From Bryobacteraceae bacterium (GTDB taxonomy: Bacteria; Acidobacteriota; Terriglobia; Bryobacterales; Bryobacteraceae), in the NCBI GenBank assembly GCA_025056455.1, contig JANWVY010000004.1:1-64000 (forward strand): DNA of 64,000 nt, read 5' to 3'. The position numbers and the translations under genes are program-made. The first letter of the stretch is position 1; each line of letters begins with the position of its first letter. The notes under the pieces were generated by a model, which saw only the letters and a list, made by a program, of their open reading frames with translations, had not been told where the DNA came from and searched no databases. Shown here one piece after another: positions 1 through 8,188 of this stretch.

Positions 1-1
1 G

Positions 2-442
2 GGCGACTGGCGGTATATCGAGACGATGTACCGTCGAGGCTACACGAAGGGGTGCGAGGCGTCGAATGACGGGCAGAGGAGGTTCTGTCCGACGCGGACG
101 CTGACGCGCGGAGAGATGGCGGTGTTCATCATCCGCGCGAAGATGAACGCGGTGTTTCCGACGGTGACGAGCGGGGCGTTTACGACGACGAGCTGCCAGC
201 CGCCGGGGACGCAAGTGGGACAAGTTGGGGATCAGTTTGGGTTGTTTGTGGGCTGTTCGCCGTACTTTAGCGACGTGCCTGCGACGCATCCCTTCTTTGC
301 GTTCATCCAGAAGATGAGGGAGCTGCGGATTACCAACGGGACGACGTTGTCCACGCCGACGGCGCTGGGGACGTACACACCGGAGGGGACGCTGACCCGG
401 GGCGAACTGATGACCTTCCTGGTTCGCGCCTTCTTCCCGTAA
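2..442 (+). CDS. SLH-repeat surface protein, C-terminal part (5' end outside window)
   Basis: The reading frame is open to the left edge, so only the C-terminal ~146 residues are visible. They contain S-layer-homology-like repeats: a first unit with KGCE and a CPTRTLTRGEMAVF stretch, then a cysteine-containing linker, then YFSDVPATHPFFAFIQKMRE followed by LTRGELMTFLVRAF at the very end. The same layout (aromatic-Ser-Asp-Val start, His-Pro-Phe-Phe, Lys-Met-Arg-Glu, Thr-Arg-Gly-Glu end) occurs three times at the C-termini of the proteins at 6011-8188 and 8937-11060, so this is a third, more divergent member of the family. In characterised SLH proteins these domains bind pyruvylated cell-wall polysaccharide; a CsaB-like pyruvyltransferase gene lies at 12040. 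A strong terminator follows 26 bases downstream. What the missing N-terminus does is unknown. Confidence 0.8.
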   Translation, partial: GDWRYIETMYRRGYTKGCEASNDGQRRFCPTRTLTRGEMAVFIIRAKMNAVFPTVTSGAFTTTSCQPPGTQVGQVGDQFGLFVGCSPYFSDVPATHPFFAFIQKMRELRITNGTTLSTPTALGTYTPEGTLTRGELMTFLVRAFFP

Positions 443-468
443 TCTCGCAAACAATATCGGCAAACAGT

Positions 469-510
469 GAGATGGAGCCCGGCCGCCACGGCTGGGCTCC
501 ATCTCTTTTT
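469..510 (+). terminator. Rho-independent terminator after the SLH gene
   Basis: A perfect 12-bp inverted repeat (469-480 GAGATGGAGCCC with 494-505 GGGCTCCATCTC), with a 13-base loop, is followed directly by TTTTT (506-510). It ends the transcript of the truncated SLH gene. Confidence 0.92.
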
Positions 511-524
511 GGAGGAACACTTCT

Positions 525-1538
525 CTGGATACGACCGCCCTTCTCAGCCAGGCAGAAACCTTGGTCGATCAAGGCCGATACCTAGAAGCGATTCCCGTGC
601 TCACGGAAATCGTGGCGACGAAACCCTGTCCAGCTGTGGCGCTGTTTTGGATGGGGCACTGCTGCTATCTGACGGGAGGACCGGGGCAAGAGGCACTCGA
701 CTATTACGCCAGCGCTGAAAGATATGGTTACTGTGCTCGGCAGGTGAATCTTTACCGCGGAATCGTGCTTGCCGAATCGGAAAGATATAGTGAGGCGCTC
801 GAGGCATTTCGCACGGCGCAGCGGTCCGGCGACGAGCGTGAAACCAAAGTCCCAGCGAAGCCGTATGTCGAACAACTCGAGCGAATCCTAGCCGGCAGAG
901 CGAGTCCAACAGACTTTTATTTCCCCCCTCCACACCTTCCCCACTTGAACGGGACATGGCTCGAGGAAGCATCCGTGCCGCAGTCCCAGCAGTTCATGAT
1001 CGACTGCCTACCGGCACTACGGAAACTATTCGGTAACATCGGGAAATCGCCGATTCGCCTCCTCGACGTCGGCACAGCCACTGGCGCTGGCGCAAATGTG
1101 ATCGCGACACTCTACGCCGGATCGATCCTTGGCTACTCGGTGAAGGTCGATGCAATCGACCTCATTCGGAGATACCGGGCGTACGCACGGCGAGCCTTTC
1201 CCCGCGTGAACTACCTGTGCGGGGATCTGTTCCGTCTGCCTGAGACGGACCAGTGGGACATCACCGTGTGCAGCCACACCATTGAACATCTCGCCGACCC
1301 TACCCCCCTCATCGAGGAATGCCAGCGCCGTGCCGCTTATTACGCTCTGTTTTATGCCCCCTTCGAAGAAAAGCAGCTCATACCAGGGCACTGGAAGAGC
1401 GTTGATGAGGAGTTTGTCTTGGGGCTGAACCCGCTGTGGTGGGAAATTGGTGAGAGTCCTGGTTGGAAACATCCCCACGACGAGATCTCTCGGACTGTGC
1501 TGTTCGTCCTTCGCGGCAAAGCCAGAGTCAATCGATGA
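525..1538 (+). CDS. TPR-like protein fused to a class I SAM methyltransferase
   Basis: The protein has two parts. An N-terminal ~110 residues resemble tetratricopeptide helices (pattern ALLSQAETLVDQGRYLEAI and later RYSEALEAFRTAQ). A C-terminal Methyltransf_23/11-type domain has the SAM-binding LLDVGTATGAG motif, an acidic VDAIDL strand end and CSHTIEHLADP, typical of methyltransferases acting on small molecules or glycans. The substrate is unknown. An obvious start codon is missing: TTG at 561 is possible, but a Shine-Dalgarno GGAGGA at 511-516 points to CTG at 525, which also completes the first TPR helix. The 3' end overlaps the convergent radical SAM gene by 11 bases. The surface-polysaccharide neighbourhood suggests a glycan-modifying role (inference). 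Confidence 0.75.
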   Translation: MDTTALLSQAETLVDQGRYLEAIPVLTEIVATKPCPAVALFWMGHCCYLTGGPGQEALDYYASAERYGYCARQVNLYRGIVLAESERYSEALEAFRTAQRSGDERETKVPAKPYVEQLERILAGRASPTDFYFPPPHLPHLNGTWLEEASVPQSQQFMIDCLPALRKLFGNIGKSPIRLLDVGTATGAGANVIATLYAGSILGYSVKVDAIDLIRRYRAYARRAFPRVNYLCGDLFRLPETDQWDITVCSHTIEHLADPTPLIEECQRRAAYYALFYAPFEEKQLIPGHWKSVDEEFVLGLNPLWWEIGESPGWKHPHDEISRTVLFVLRGKARVNR

Positions 1539-2949
1539 TCTCGAGCATCAGCCGGCCTAGTGTCGCTGCGGCGCCGTCAGGTGCGACTCCTTCCACGCTA
1601 AGCTCGTAGCAACCCTTAGAAAGTGCCGGAAGCCAGACCATGGTCCGCCAACCCGATTGCTCCAACTCCTGGCGTTGATATTTGGCCGCAATGTCAGAGC
1701 GGGCATAGAAATACCGCACGGACCCAACTTCTGAGCCTGCCAAGCTGAGCTTTACCTCCTCGATCGGAGCCCCGTAACGGGAACTCGCGGCCCATCCCGA
1801 CAGGTAGAGCCGGTCGCGACTCCGAGCACGGAGAACAGGCCCGCCATCGACGGCTCCAAAAACGGGGTCGGCGGGCAGCGCGGGCTTTATGGACTCCAGC
1901 GGAAGCAAATCCGGCTTCCGCGGTGGTCGAGGCAGCTCGGAACGCAACGAAATGGGTCGGCCAAACAGCTTGTCGCCGAATGGGATCCTTGCTGCGAGTC
2001 TCTGGAGGGCGGCTTTTCTCCGAAAAGCCTTCACTTCCCGCACGTATTCGCCTCGGTGATATAAGCTGAGAGGCCGGGTGACCAAGGGTTCGTCCACCAG
2101 CGCGCGATACATCTCCGTACAACCAATACATTCGTCTAGCGTGCAGGCAACCGCCTCACGGGGTAACGGTGGAGGCCCCTCTGTAAAGAGATTTTGGAAG
2201 GCTCCGACACAGTACACCTGAATCTGGCCGTCATATAGGACGTAATAGCTGAGCGCAGGATGCCAGCACAGCCGCCCGCGCGTCTTTGGCCGAATCACCT
2301 TGTACTTGACGTCTATCGGGACGTTGTAGCGCTCGATTAAATCCATCTCCCGGTCGGACCGGACAGTCCGACCAAGATAGACCCCGGTAGGGTTCATGGG
2401 CGACAAGTTCACGAAGAACCCGTCGCGCTCCACCTCCTCCAGATGCTTCTCGAACACGTCCAAATTCTCGGGCGCCAGGACGAAATTCAGCATCTCGACG
2501 TGAAAACCGTGTTTCCGAATGGAGCGTACGCGCCGGAAAAACGTCGCAAAGTCAACCTCCTTGGGATGGAAGGCAATATTCAAGGACAAACGCGACTTAT
2601 CAACGTCGGCAAAATAAGCCGGATCCCAGCTCCCGTTCGTGTCAATCTGGATGCTATACCGCGGCATCGCCAGCACACCCAGCAAGAGCTTGCGAAAGTT
2701 TTCGCGGTCTAGGAAAGGCTCTCCGCCGGTGATTTTGAGCAAAATGTCTTTTTGCGGAAACGCCGCAAATGCCTCAATCCAGCGCTCCACCGGATAATGG
2801 TCAAAGGCATGATCTTGAGGAGTACCGGATCTTGTCCGCTTGTGAAAAACCAACACTGGACAGTAATCACAGCTGTAGTTGCACCAAGAGGTGATGTGCC
2901 AGGCGATGCGGACTGAATCAAGCAAACGGGCTGGAAGCGGATAAGTCAC
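1528..2949 (-). CDS. Radical SAM protein with C-terminal beta-sandwich-like domain
   Basis: A CX3CX2C [4Fe-4S] motif at Cys23, Cys27 and Cys30 (WCNYSCDYC), the TGGEP SAM-binding motif near residues 75-80 and a following (beta/alpha) pattern identify a radical SAM enzyme. A cluster of later cysteines (CTLDECIGC, ~residues 270-280) resembles the auxiliary-cluster (SPASM/twitch) region. The last ~110 residues look like a separate beta-rich domain of the type found attached to glycan-acting enzymes; this is read from sequence character only. The start is GTG (codon 2947-2949). It is the last gene of a minus-strand operon after the glycosyltransferase and epimerase, separated from the epimerase stop by 14 bases. 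The substrate is not recognisable; a surface glycan or lipid precursor would fit the neighbours. Confidence 0.82.
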   Translation of the reverse strand: MTYPLPARLLDSVRIAWHITSWCNYSCDYCPVLVFHKRTRSGTPQDHAFDHYPVERWIEAFAAFPQKDILLKITGGEPFLDRENFRKLLLGVLAMPRYSIQIDTNGSWDPAYFADVDKSRLSLNIAFHPKEVDFATFFRRVRSIRKHGFHVEMLNFVLAPENLDVFEKHLEEVERDGFFVNLSPMNPTGVYLGRTVRSDREMDLIERYNVPIDVKYKVIRPKTRGRLCWHPALSYYVLYDGQIQVYCVGAFQNLFTEGPPPLPREAVACTLDECIGCTEMYRALVDEPLVTRPLSLYHRGEYVREVKAFRRKAALQRLAARIPFGDKLFGRPISLRSELPRPPRKPDLLPLESIKPALPADPVFGAVDGGPVLRARSRDRLYLSGWAASSRYGAPIEEVKLSLAGSEVGSVRYFYARSDIAAKYQRQELEQSGWRTMVWLPALSKGCYELSVEGVAPDGAAATLGRLMLEIID

Positions 2950-2963
2950 CGATGACTCCCATT

Positions 2964-3743
2964 TTACTTTGGACGCGCGTGTTCGAGACTGCCATCGACA
3001 AACCGAAACACGGTTTCCGCCGAACGCGGAATCTCAGCGTACTGGCTGATCTTCGAAATGCTCACGTTGTAGCGGACCACCGGGCTACCGGGTTGAACGA
3101 GCACATCCCTGCCGAGGTGCGCGATTACATCCTTGAGACAGACGACACCTTGGCCGCAAAGATTGAACACCTCCCGCGTGGTCTGCTCTGCCAGGCTCAG
3201 AATGATGCGAGCCGCGTCGTCGGTGTGAAGAAACTGAAGCTCACTCCGAGGATCAAGCCACAAAGGACCTCCCTGGAGAATGTCATAGATGGCGTTCTTT
3301 TTTAACCCCGGACCAACAAAGCCCCCGAGCCGGAAGATTAACCAGTCGCTGGCGGCGTGTTGAACGCACTGTTCTGCCAAATATTTGTGAAAACCGTACG
3401 GGCTTTGGGTTGACGGAGCCAAGGCGGCCGTTTCCACTGTGGATTCCGGACAACTGCAATCGGGGTAGACATCGCAGGAAGAGAGATAAATGTACCGCTC
3501 GAAGCGGAAGTCCAGCAGACTGGCGCGAACGCTGCGAACCGAGGCGTCAAAATCCTCCATCGGACGTTGGCGGGCGAGAGGTTTGCGCGAGTTCCCATTG
3601 GCGTTAATCAGAAGTTTGCAGCTGCGGCCGACGAACTCGGAATAGTTCTGCCGGTCGATCACCACGCACTCGACCTGGTGCTGGGCGAACCAACGCGCAA
3701 AAGCCGACCCAACAAATCCCCGCCCACCGATGAGAAAGATCAT
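2964..3743 (-). CDS. NAD(P)-dependent sugar epimerase/dehydratase (extended SDR)
   Basis: The start at ATG 3743 is chosen because the protein then opens directly with the Rossmann motif MIFLIGGRGFVGS (GXXGXXG); longer in-frame starts would run into the upstream gene. At 259 residues it is short for the family (usually 300-340). The catalytic YXXXK is present as YGFHK, preceded by a SSCDVYPD segment that supplies the usual serine. The family interconverts or dehydrates nucleotide-activated sugars. It begins 4 bases after the glycosyltransferase stop, so the two genes are translationally close and probably act in the same glycan pathway. The exact sugar substrate cannot be read from sequence. 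Confidence 0.85.
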   Translation of the reverse strand: MIFLIGGRGFVGSAFARWFAQHQVECVVIDRQNYSEFVGRSCKLLINANGNSRKPLARQRPMEDFDASVRSVRASLLDFRFERYIYLSSCDVYPDCSCPESTVETAALAPSTQSPYGFHKYLAEQCVQHAASDWLIFRLGGFVGPGLKKNAIYDILQGGPLWLDPRSELQFLHTDDAARIILSLAEQTTREVFNLCGQGVVCLKDVIAHLGRDVLVQPGSPVVRYNVSISKISQYAEIPRSAETVFRFVDGSLEHARPK

Positions 3744-3747
3744 GCCT

Positions 3748-4842
3748 CTATTTTCGAAACAGCTGGTCTTTGAACGCAGCGAGCAGTTGATCGGCCCGAG
3801 CTTCCCAACTTTCTTGAAGGGCCACAGCGCGACGCGCCCGGCGGAAATCGGTATTCGTCTCACCGAGAGCTTTCTTGAGCTGGGCAGAAAATTCTTTTGG
3901 ATTAGAACCCACGTAAACGAGCTTCCCAAAGCGTTGAACCTCAGGCAACGCCGCGCTGACAACAGGCAGGCCACAAGAGAAATACTCGTAGAGTTTGATT
4001 GGGTCGGTGGCCAGCGTAAGAGGAGTTCGAAGGAAGGGAATCAAGGCGACATCAAACTCCGTCATCACTCGAGGAAGATCCTCATACGGGATCTCACCGC
4101 GAAACTCGATGTTGGAGAGGCGCTTGAGACGGTAAAGACGGGCATCTTCCACCCGGCCGACGAAAACAAAGCGTACTGACGGATGGTCTTGGGCCGCTTG
4201 CTCGACCGCCTCGAGGTCAAACCAATCATCCAGGGAACCCACATATCCCGCTACCTTCCCCCTTCCTTCGGCAAGCAACGGAAAATGTGCTACGTCCACC
4301 GCATTACGAACCACGATTGCAGGCTTAGCCTCGATCCTGTAGCGTTCTGCCATCTGGAGCCGTAGCTTCTGCGAAGAGAAGACAAGCAGGTCAGCAACCG
4401 TCACCAGATGGTCTTCCGCTGCAACAATTTCCCCCGCCACACGGCGAAATCCTGCTAGCCAGTCATGACAGTCATAGACCAAAATGGAGGGAACTTGAGC
4501 TTGGATGCGGATTGCTGCCTGGGTCCAAACTGGAAACTGCGCCAGGATGACCAGCCTGTGCACGCCGAAAGGCTGCAACAAATCTACCAGCGCGGCCGCG
4601 AGTGTGTCCGACTCGGATTGAGTCAGCAGGCGGTGGTGATAAACGGGCTCCCGTGGAAGGCCTACATGCAACTCCCAAATCCGGTCCGCTAACTGACAAG
4701 TTCGTAAGGGTTGGCCTAGGCGCACCGGATAGTCGAATTCCCGACCAAGATGCGGACTCAAATAAAAACAGCGGTAACCCCGGTGAGCAAAGGCTCGCGC
4801 AAGGTGTTGAGGCCGTTGAGTGCGGGCGTGCCAGTCCACCAT
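3748..4842 (-). CDS. Glycosyltransferase, GT4-like GT-B fold
   Basis: The C-terminal half carries the GT4 signature: GYVGSLDDWFD, then EVAL-type IPFLRTPLTLATDPIKLYEYF and GLPVVSA, i.e. the donor-sugar-binding E/D-X7-E-like region with KLYEYFSCGLPV. The N-terminal half matches glycosyltransferases that start with FLPMVDWHARTQRP. ATG 4842 is the first canonical start, but the frame stays open upstream to a TGA at 5029-5031, and the ~62 upstream codons read like genuine protein (including a WDYPEWNPAQP segment leading straight into FDVLFLP). The true N-terminus is therefore probably longer, using a rare start, or the gene has lost its 5' end. First gene of the operon with the epimerase and the radical SAM enzyme; divergent from the ABC ATPase. 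Confidence 0.83.
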   Translation of the reverse strand: MVDWHARTQRPQHLARAFAHRGYRCFYLSPHLGREFDYPVRLGQPLRTCQLADRIWELHVGLPREPVYHHRLLTQSESDTLAAALVDLLQPFGVHRLVILAQFPVWTQAAIRIQAQVPSILVYDCHDWLAGFRRVAGEIVAAEDHLVTVADLLVFSSQKLRLQMAERYRIEAKPAIVVRNAVDVAHFPLLAEGRGKVAGYVGSLDDWFDLEAVEQAAQDHPSVRFVFVGRVEDARLYRLKRLSNIEFRGEIPYEDLPRVMTEFDVALIPFLRTPLTLATDPIKLYEYFSCGLPVVSAALPEVQRFGKLVYVGSNPKEFSAQLKKALGETNTDFRRARRAVALQESWEARADQLLAAFKDQLFRK

Positions 4843-5057
4843 GGGTAAAAAGAGAACATCGAAGTTTTGTGCTGAGGGAGCTGGCTGCGCCGGATTCCAC
4901 TCCGGGTAGTCCCAACACCGCCTCCAGGCGTCGGGCCGTGCAGAAGGAAAAATACGAAAATAAAACCACTTGAGATAGAAGGGCCGGAGTAACTCTTTTT
5001 GGCGTTCGAAGCGGATGCCTTTATCTTCTCATGTCTGCATGCTAAGTTGATAGGTTT

Positions 5058-5792
5058 GTGGCGTTCATTCAATTTGAAAACGTTTCCAAGACGTTTTTGA
5101 GAAGCAACTCCCGTCTGCTGCTGCGAAGTTTGCTGTTTAACCGTGTCCGGGCCAGCGGCGAGCAGCCTTTTTATGCCCTGAAGAATGTTTCGTTTCAAAT
5201 CCGGGAAGGCGAGACGGTCGGGGTGGTGGGCCGGAATGGGGCTGGGAAAAGCACGCTGCTCAGTCTGATCGCAGGTCTCTCCTACCCGGATGAAGGTAAG
5301 GTCACGGTTGAAGGACGTGTCGCTGCGCTGCTCGAGCTTGGCTCAGGGTTCCATGGCGACTTAACCGGGCGGGAAAACGTTTTGCTCAATGCTTCTCTTC
5401 TGGGCCTCTCGCGCAAGAAGGCGCTCGAGAAGTTCGACGAGATTGTTGAGTTTTCTGGGGTGGGGGATTTTATCCATGAGCCTCTCCGTACGTACTCCTC
5501 CGGCATGGTGATGCGCCTGGCCTTCTCCGTCGCCATCCATATTGAACCGGCCTTCTTGATCATCGATGAAGTGCTTGCCGTGGGTGACGCCAGCTTCCAG
5601 CAGAAGTGTTATGAGAAGATCATGCAATTTAAGCGGGAGGGACGCGGACTGCTCTGCGTGTCGCATGCCGGCAAGACTATTCAGCAACTGTGTGACCGCG
5701 CCTTGTGGCTGGAGCACGGGGAATTAATCATGGACGGCAGAACGGACGAGGTCGTGGCCGCCTATGGTGGACAGAAGCTTGTTGAGATCTGA
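5058..5792 (+). CDS. ABC transporter ATPase, Wzt/TagH (polysaccharide export) type
   Basis: This is a 244-residue nucleotide-binding protein with Walker A GRNGAGKST (58-66), a Q-loop region, the signature YSSGMVMRLAF, Walker B FLIIDEVLAVGD and the H-loop VSH. The motif LAVGDASFQQKC and the FXNVSKTF start are typical of ATPases that export O-antigen, teichoic acid or capsule chains. Start is GTG 5058. It lacks the C-terminal carbohydrate-binding extension of longer Wzt proteins. No partner permease (Wzm) is present in the window, so it is an orphan here or pairs with a distant gene. Divergent from the glycosyltransferase operon. Confidence 0.88.
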   Translation: MAFIQFENVSKTFLRSNSRLLLRSLLFNRVRASGEQPFYALKNVSFQIREGETVGVVGRNGAGKSTLLSLIAGLSYPDEGKVTVEGRVAALLELGSGFHGDLTGRENVLLNASLLGLSRKKALEKFDEIVEFSGVGDFIHEPLRTYSSGMVMRLAFSVAIHIEPAFLIIDEVLAVGDASFQQKCYEKIMQFKREGRGLLCVSHAGKTIQQLCDRALWLEHGELIMDGRTDEVVAAYGGQKLVEI

Positions 5793-5842
5793 GATCCTCC
5801 TTGCCTGCCGGTATCCTGCTGGTGCTGAACTAAAATTGGGGC

Positions 5843-5871
5843 TTGACAGAAGTAGAGGATCAGAGTGAAAT
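5843..5871 (+). promoter_or_regulatory. Candidate sigma-70 promoter
   Basis: A perfect TTGACA (5843-5848) is followed 17 bases later by TGAAAT (5866-5871, 4 of 6 match to TATAAT). It lies in the 218-base gap after the ABC ATPase and about 33 bases upstream of the terminator hairpin at 5904, so the predicted transcript would be only ~60 nt unless read-through occurs. Seen in sequence only. Confidence 0.4.
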
Positions 5872-5903
5872 ATGGGTAACACTTCTCGACCATCAAAGAT
5901 CCG

Positions 5904-5940
5904 CGGCCTAGGAGAGATGTTGCTCTGCTAGGCCGTTTTT
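5904..5940 (+). terminator. Rho-independent terminator
   Basis: An 8-bp inverted repeat (5904-5911 CGGCCTAG with 5928-5935 CTAGGCCG), extended by an inner AGAG/CTCT pairing (5913-5916 with 5923-5926), is followed by TTTTT at 5936-5940 and a further T-rich stretch. It lies downstream of the ABC ATPase and upstream of the SLH gene. A second hairpin without a U-tract (5958-5965 with 5977-5984) follows. Confidence 0.85.
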
Positions 5941-6010
5941 ATCTCTTTTCAGTCCTAGCGAGGCAGGGTTTTGGGCTGTCTCGCAGGGTAGCCTTCAAAG
6001 TGATCTATCA

Positions 6011-8188
6011 TTGATCTTGATCTTTCTCCGGTTGGAGCGTGCGGTGTCTTTGCTAGGTTTTCTGACTTGGGTCTGGATTGATCTCGCCTTGCTGTCCACG
6101 GTATCCAGTCTCTTTGCGCAAACCACCGCTGTTGGGGTTACTAGGATCAGTGGCGTCCTCGATCCGTCCCATCCCCCGCCCCCCTTGCCGCAACCTGGCC
6201 CGCGGTTCTCCCGCGGACATTCGGTCATTCCCTGGGAAGAGTATTTGATACGAAAGGAACAACTGGCGTTGCGATCACCGATTTCCCAAGGCCCGCCTCG
6301 GCTCGATGCTGTGGATTGGACCAGTCTCGGGCGGTCGCCCCAAGCCTTGCTTCTTCAGCCGCTGGCCCTGAGTCCAACAACGAGTTTCGAAGGGATCCAG
6401 CAGACGAACGTGACTCCGCCGGATCCCGATCTCGCGGCTGGACCCGAGGACTTGATCCTTGTGGTCAATACGAGTTTTGCCCGCTATTCAAAAGAGGGCC
6501 TGCAAACCAATCTGCTGACCGCTCACCAATGGTTTTCGAGCATCCTTCCCTCAATCTGTCCTTCCGGTCCTGAGTTCTGCCGGTTTTTTGACCCCACAGT
6601 CCGCTACGACCAATTTCACGGACGTTTCCTCATTCTGATCGGGGCAGAAGATATGCTGATGGGGCGCAACAGTTTTGTCCTCTCGGTTTCCAACGGCGCT
6701 ACTTTCGCAAGTGGCTGGAGACACTGGGCCTCAGATGCCGGCCTAGTTGGGGCGACGCAAACCAACCTCACGCTCGACTTTCCCCAACTCGGCTATGACA
6801 CGAACGCTGTGTACATGACTGGGAACATGTTCTCCGTTCGAGGACTTCAGTACGCCAAAGTGCGAATTTTGAGGAAAATTGAACTGTACAATCCGGCGAC
6901 TACGACTCTCAGCTTTCGGGACATCATCGACCTGAGAAATGAGGACGACACTAAAGTCACCACGCTGCAACCGGCGCTGTGGCGAGGCCGACCGGGCGGG
7001 ATTACTGAGCCCGGAATCCTGGTCAACGCCTCGGATACGCCAAACGCGGATTATCTAACTGTGTGGCGGATTCAAAATCCGTCTAGCGATGCGCCCACAG
7101 CCGTTCGTTCCACGATTCGTGGCATTTGGCGTTATGACTACCCCGCCTTCTTCGCGCAGCAGGGCTCCTTGTTGCGAATTGATGCGGGAGATTCTCGCGT
7201 TCTCAAAGCTGTTGTGCGGAATGGTGTACTCTTTACGGCCCGTGATACCGGTTATGTGACCGATCCGACGACCGTGACTTATGACCGAATTGACTTGGCG
7301 TCAAACCGGGCTACGCTTCAAGCGCGTCACATTGCGGGTTCCTTTTTTTACCCCGCCTACGACATTCCGGCCAGCCTCGGCCCGGGGAACACGCTTCCCA
7401 ACAAGCTGATTACGGGCACGGCGACGGATGCGAACGGGTCGCCGACTTTTATTGGCATCCTGGAAGTAAAAGCAGGAGAGTCGCCCTATGAGGGCAGCGC
7501 TCGCTGGGGCGATTACTTCGGCGGCGCGGTCGACCCTGTCCACGGCGGACTTTGGGTCTACGGCGAGTATGCGAAAAACCGGGGAGCGGCGGCGGGAAGA
7601 TGGGGATCGTGGGTAGCCTATTTCCCGTGGTCAACGACGCCGCAATTTAACGATTTGACGTCGTCGAATCCTTTCTACCACCACATCAACGTCCTTCGCT
7701 TGTGGTCAATCACCAGCGGGTGTACGGCCACCAGTTATTGTCCGGCCGCAAATGTAACGCGCGGACAAATGGCCGTGTTCGTGGTCCGTTGTCTGCTAGG
7801 CGACTCGTTTGCTTTCCCAGAAACCCCCTACTTTACTGATGTCCCTTCCACGCACCCCTTCTTCAAATACATTCAGAAGATGCGTGAGCTTAACATCACT
7901 TCCGGTTGCAGCCCCACGGCCTACTGTCCGGATGCGAATGTCACGCGGGGAGAAATGGCGGTGTTCCTGGTTCGCGGCAAGTTCCGCCCGCTGTTTGGAG
8001 AAAATTTCCAGTTTCCTGAGAGCGCCTATTTTAGTGATGTAGCTGCGACCCACCCCTTCTTTAAACATATCCAGAAGCTGCGTGAGCTCGGCATCACGAG
8101 CGGATGCACACCGACAAGCTACTGCCCGAATGACTTTGTGACGCGAGAGCAGATGGCTGCCTTTTTGACGCGGGCTTTTCTCAATTGA
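6011..8188 (+). CDS. Secreted protein with N-terminal propeller-like region and three C-terminal SLH repeats (paralog A)
   Basis: A hydrophobic N-terminus ending near SLFAQ looks like a signal peptide. Residues ~110-530 form a conserved region with PDPDLAAGPEDLILVVN and a later VRYDQFHGRFL, a style I associate with secreted beta-propeller-type proteins. Three SLH-like repeats follow (about 543-605, 606-672, 673-725), each ending in VTRGQ, VTRGE or VTREQ. Each repeat has a Cys pair (SGCxxxxYC) where classical SLH domains have glycine, which may form a disulfide outside the cell. Start is uncertain: TTG 6011 lacks a clear Shine-Dalgarno, while GTG 6044 has GGAG 6 bases upstream. Followed with a 4-base overlap by hddC; close paralog of 8937-11060. 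Probably exported and attached to the cell surface (inference). Confidence 0.82.
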   Translation: MILIFLRLERAVSLLGFLTWVWIDLALLSTVSSLFAQTTAVGVTRISGVLDPSHPPPPLPQPGPRFSRGHSVIPWEEYLIRKEQLALRSPISQGPPRLDAVDWTSLGRSPQALLLQPLALSPTTSFEGIQQTNVTPPDPDLAAGPEDLILVVNTSFARYSKEGLQTNLLTAHQWFSSILPSICPSGPEFCRFFDPTVRYDQFHGRFLILIGAEDMLMGRNSFVLSVSNGATFASGWRHWASDAGLVGATQTNLTLDFPQLGYDTNAVYMTGNMFSVRGLQYAKVRILRKIELYNPATTTLSFRDIIDLRNEDDTKVTTLQPALWRGRPGGITEPGILVNASDTPNADYLTVWRIQNPSSDAPTAVRSTIRGIWRYDYPAFFAQQGSLLRIDAGDSRVLKAVVRNGVLFTARDTGYVTDPTTVTYDRIDLASNRATLQARHIAGSFFYPAYDIPASLGPGNTLPNKLITGTATDANGSPTFIGILEVKAGESPYEGSARWGDYFGGAVDPVHGGLWVYGEYAKNRGAAAGRWGSWVAYFPWSTTPQFNDLTSSNPFYHHINVLRLWSITSGCTATSYCPAANVTRGQMAVFVVRCLLGDSFAFPETPYFTDVPSTHPFFKYIQKMRELNITSGCSPTAYCPDANVTRGEMAVFLVRGKFRPLFGENFQFPESAYFSDVAATHPFFKHIQKLRELGITSGCTPTSYCPNDFVTREQMAAFLTRAFLN

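Noticed and set aside
4758-5198. Minus-strand open frame of 146 codons across the divergent promoter region
   Set aside because: It lies antisense to the start of the ABC ATPase and the glycosyltransferase 5' part, and has no protein-like pattern.
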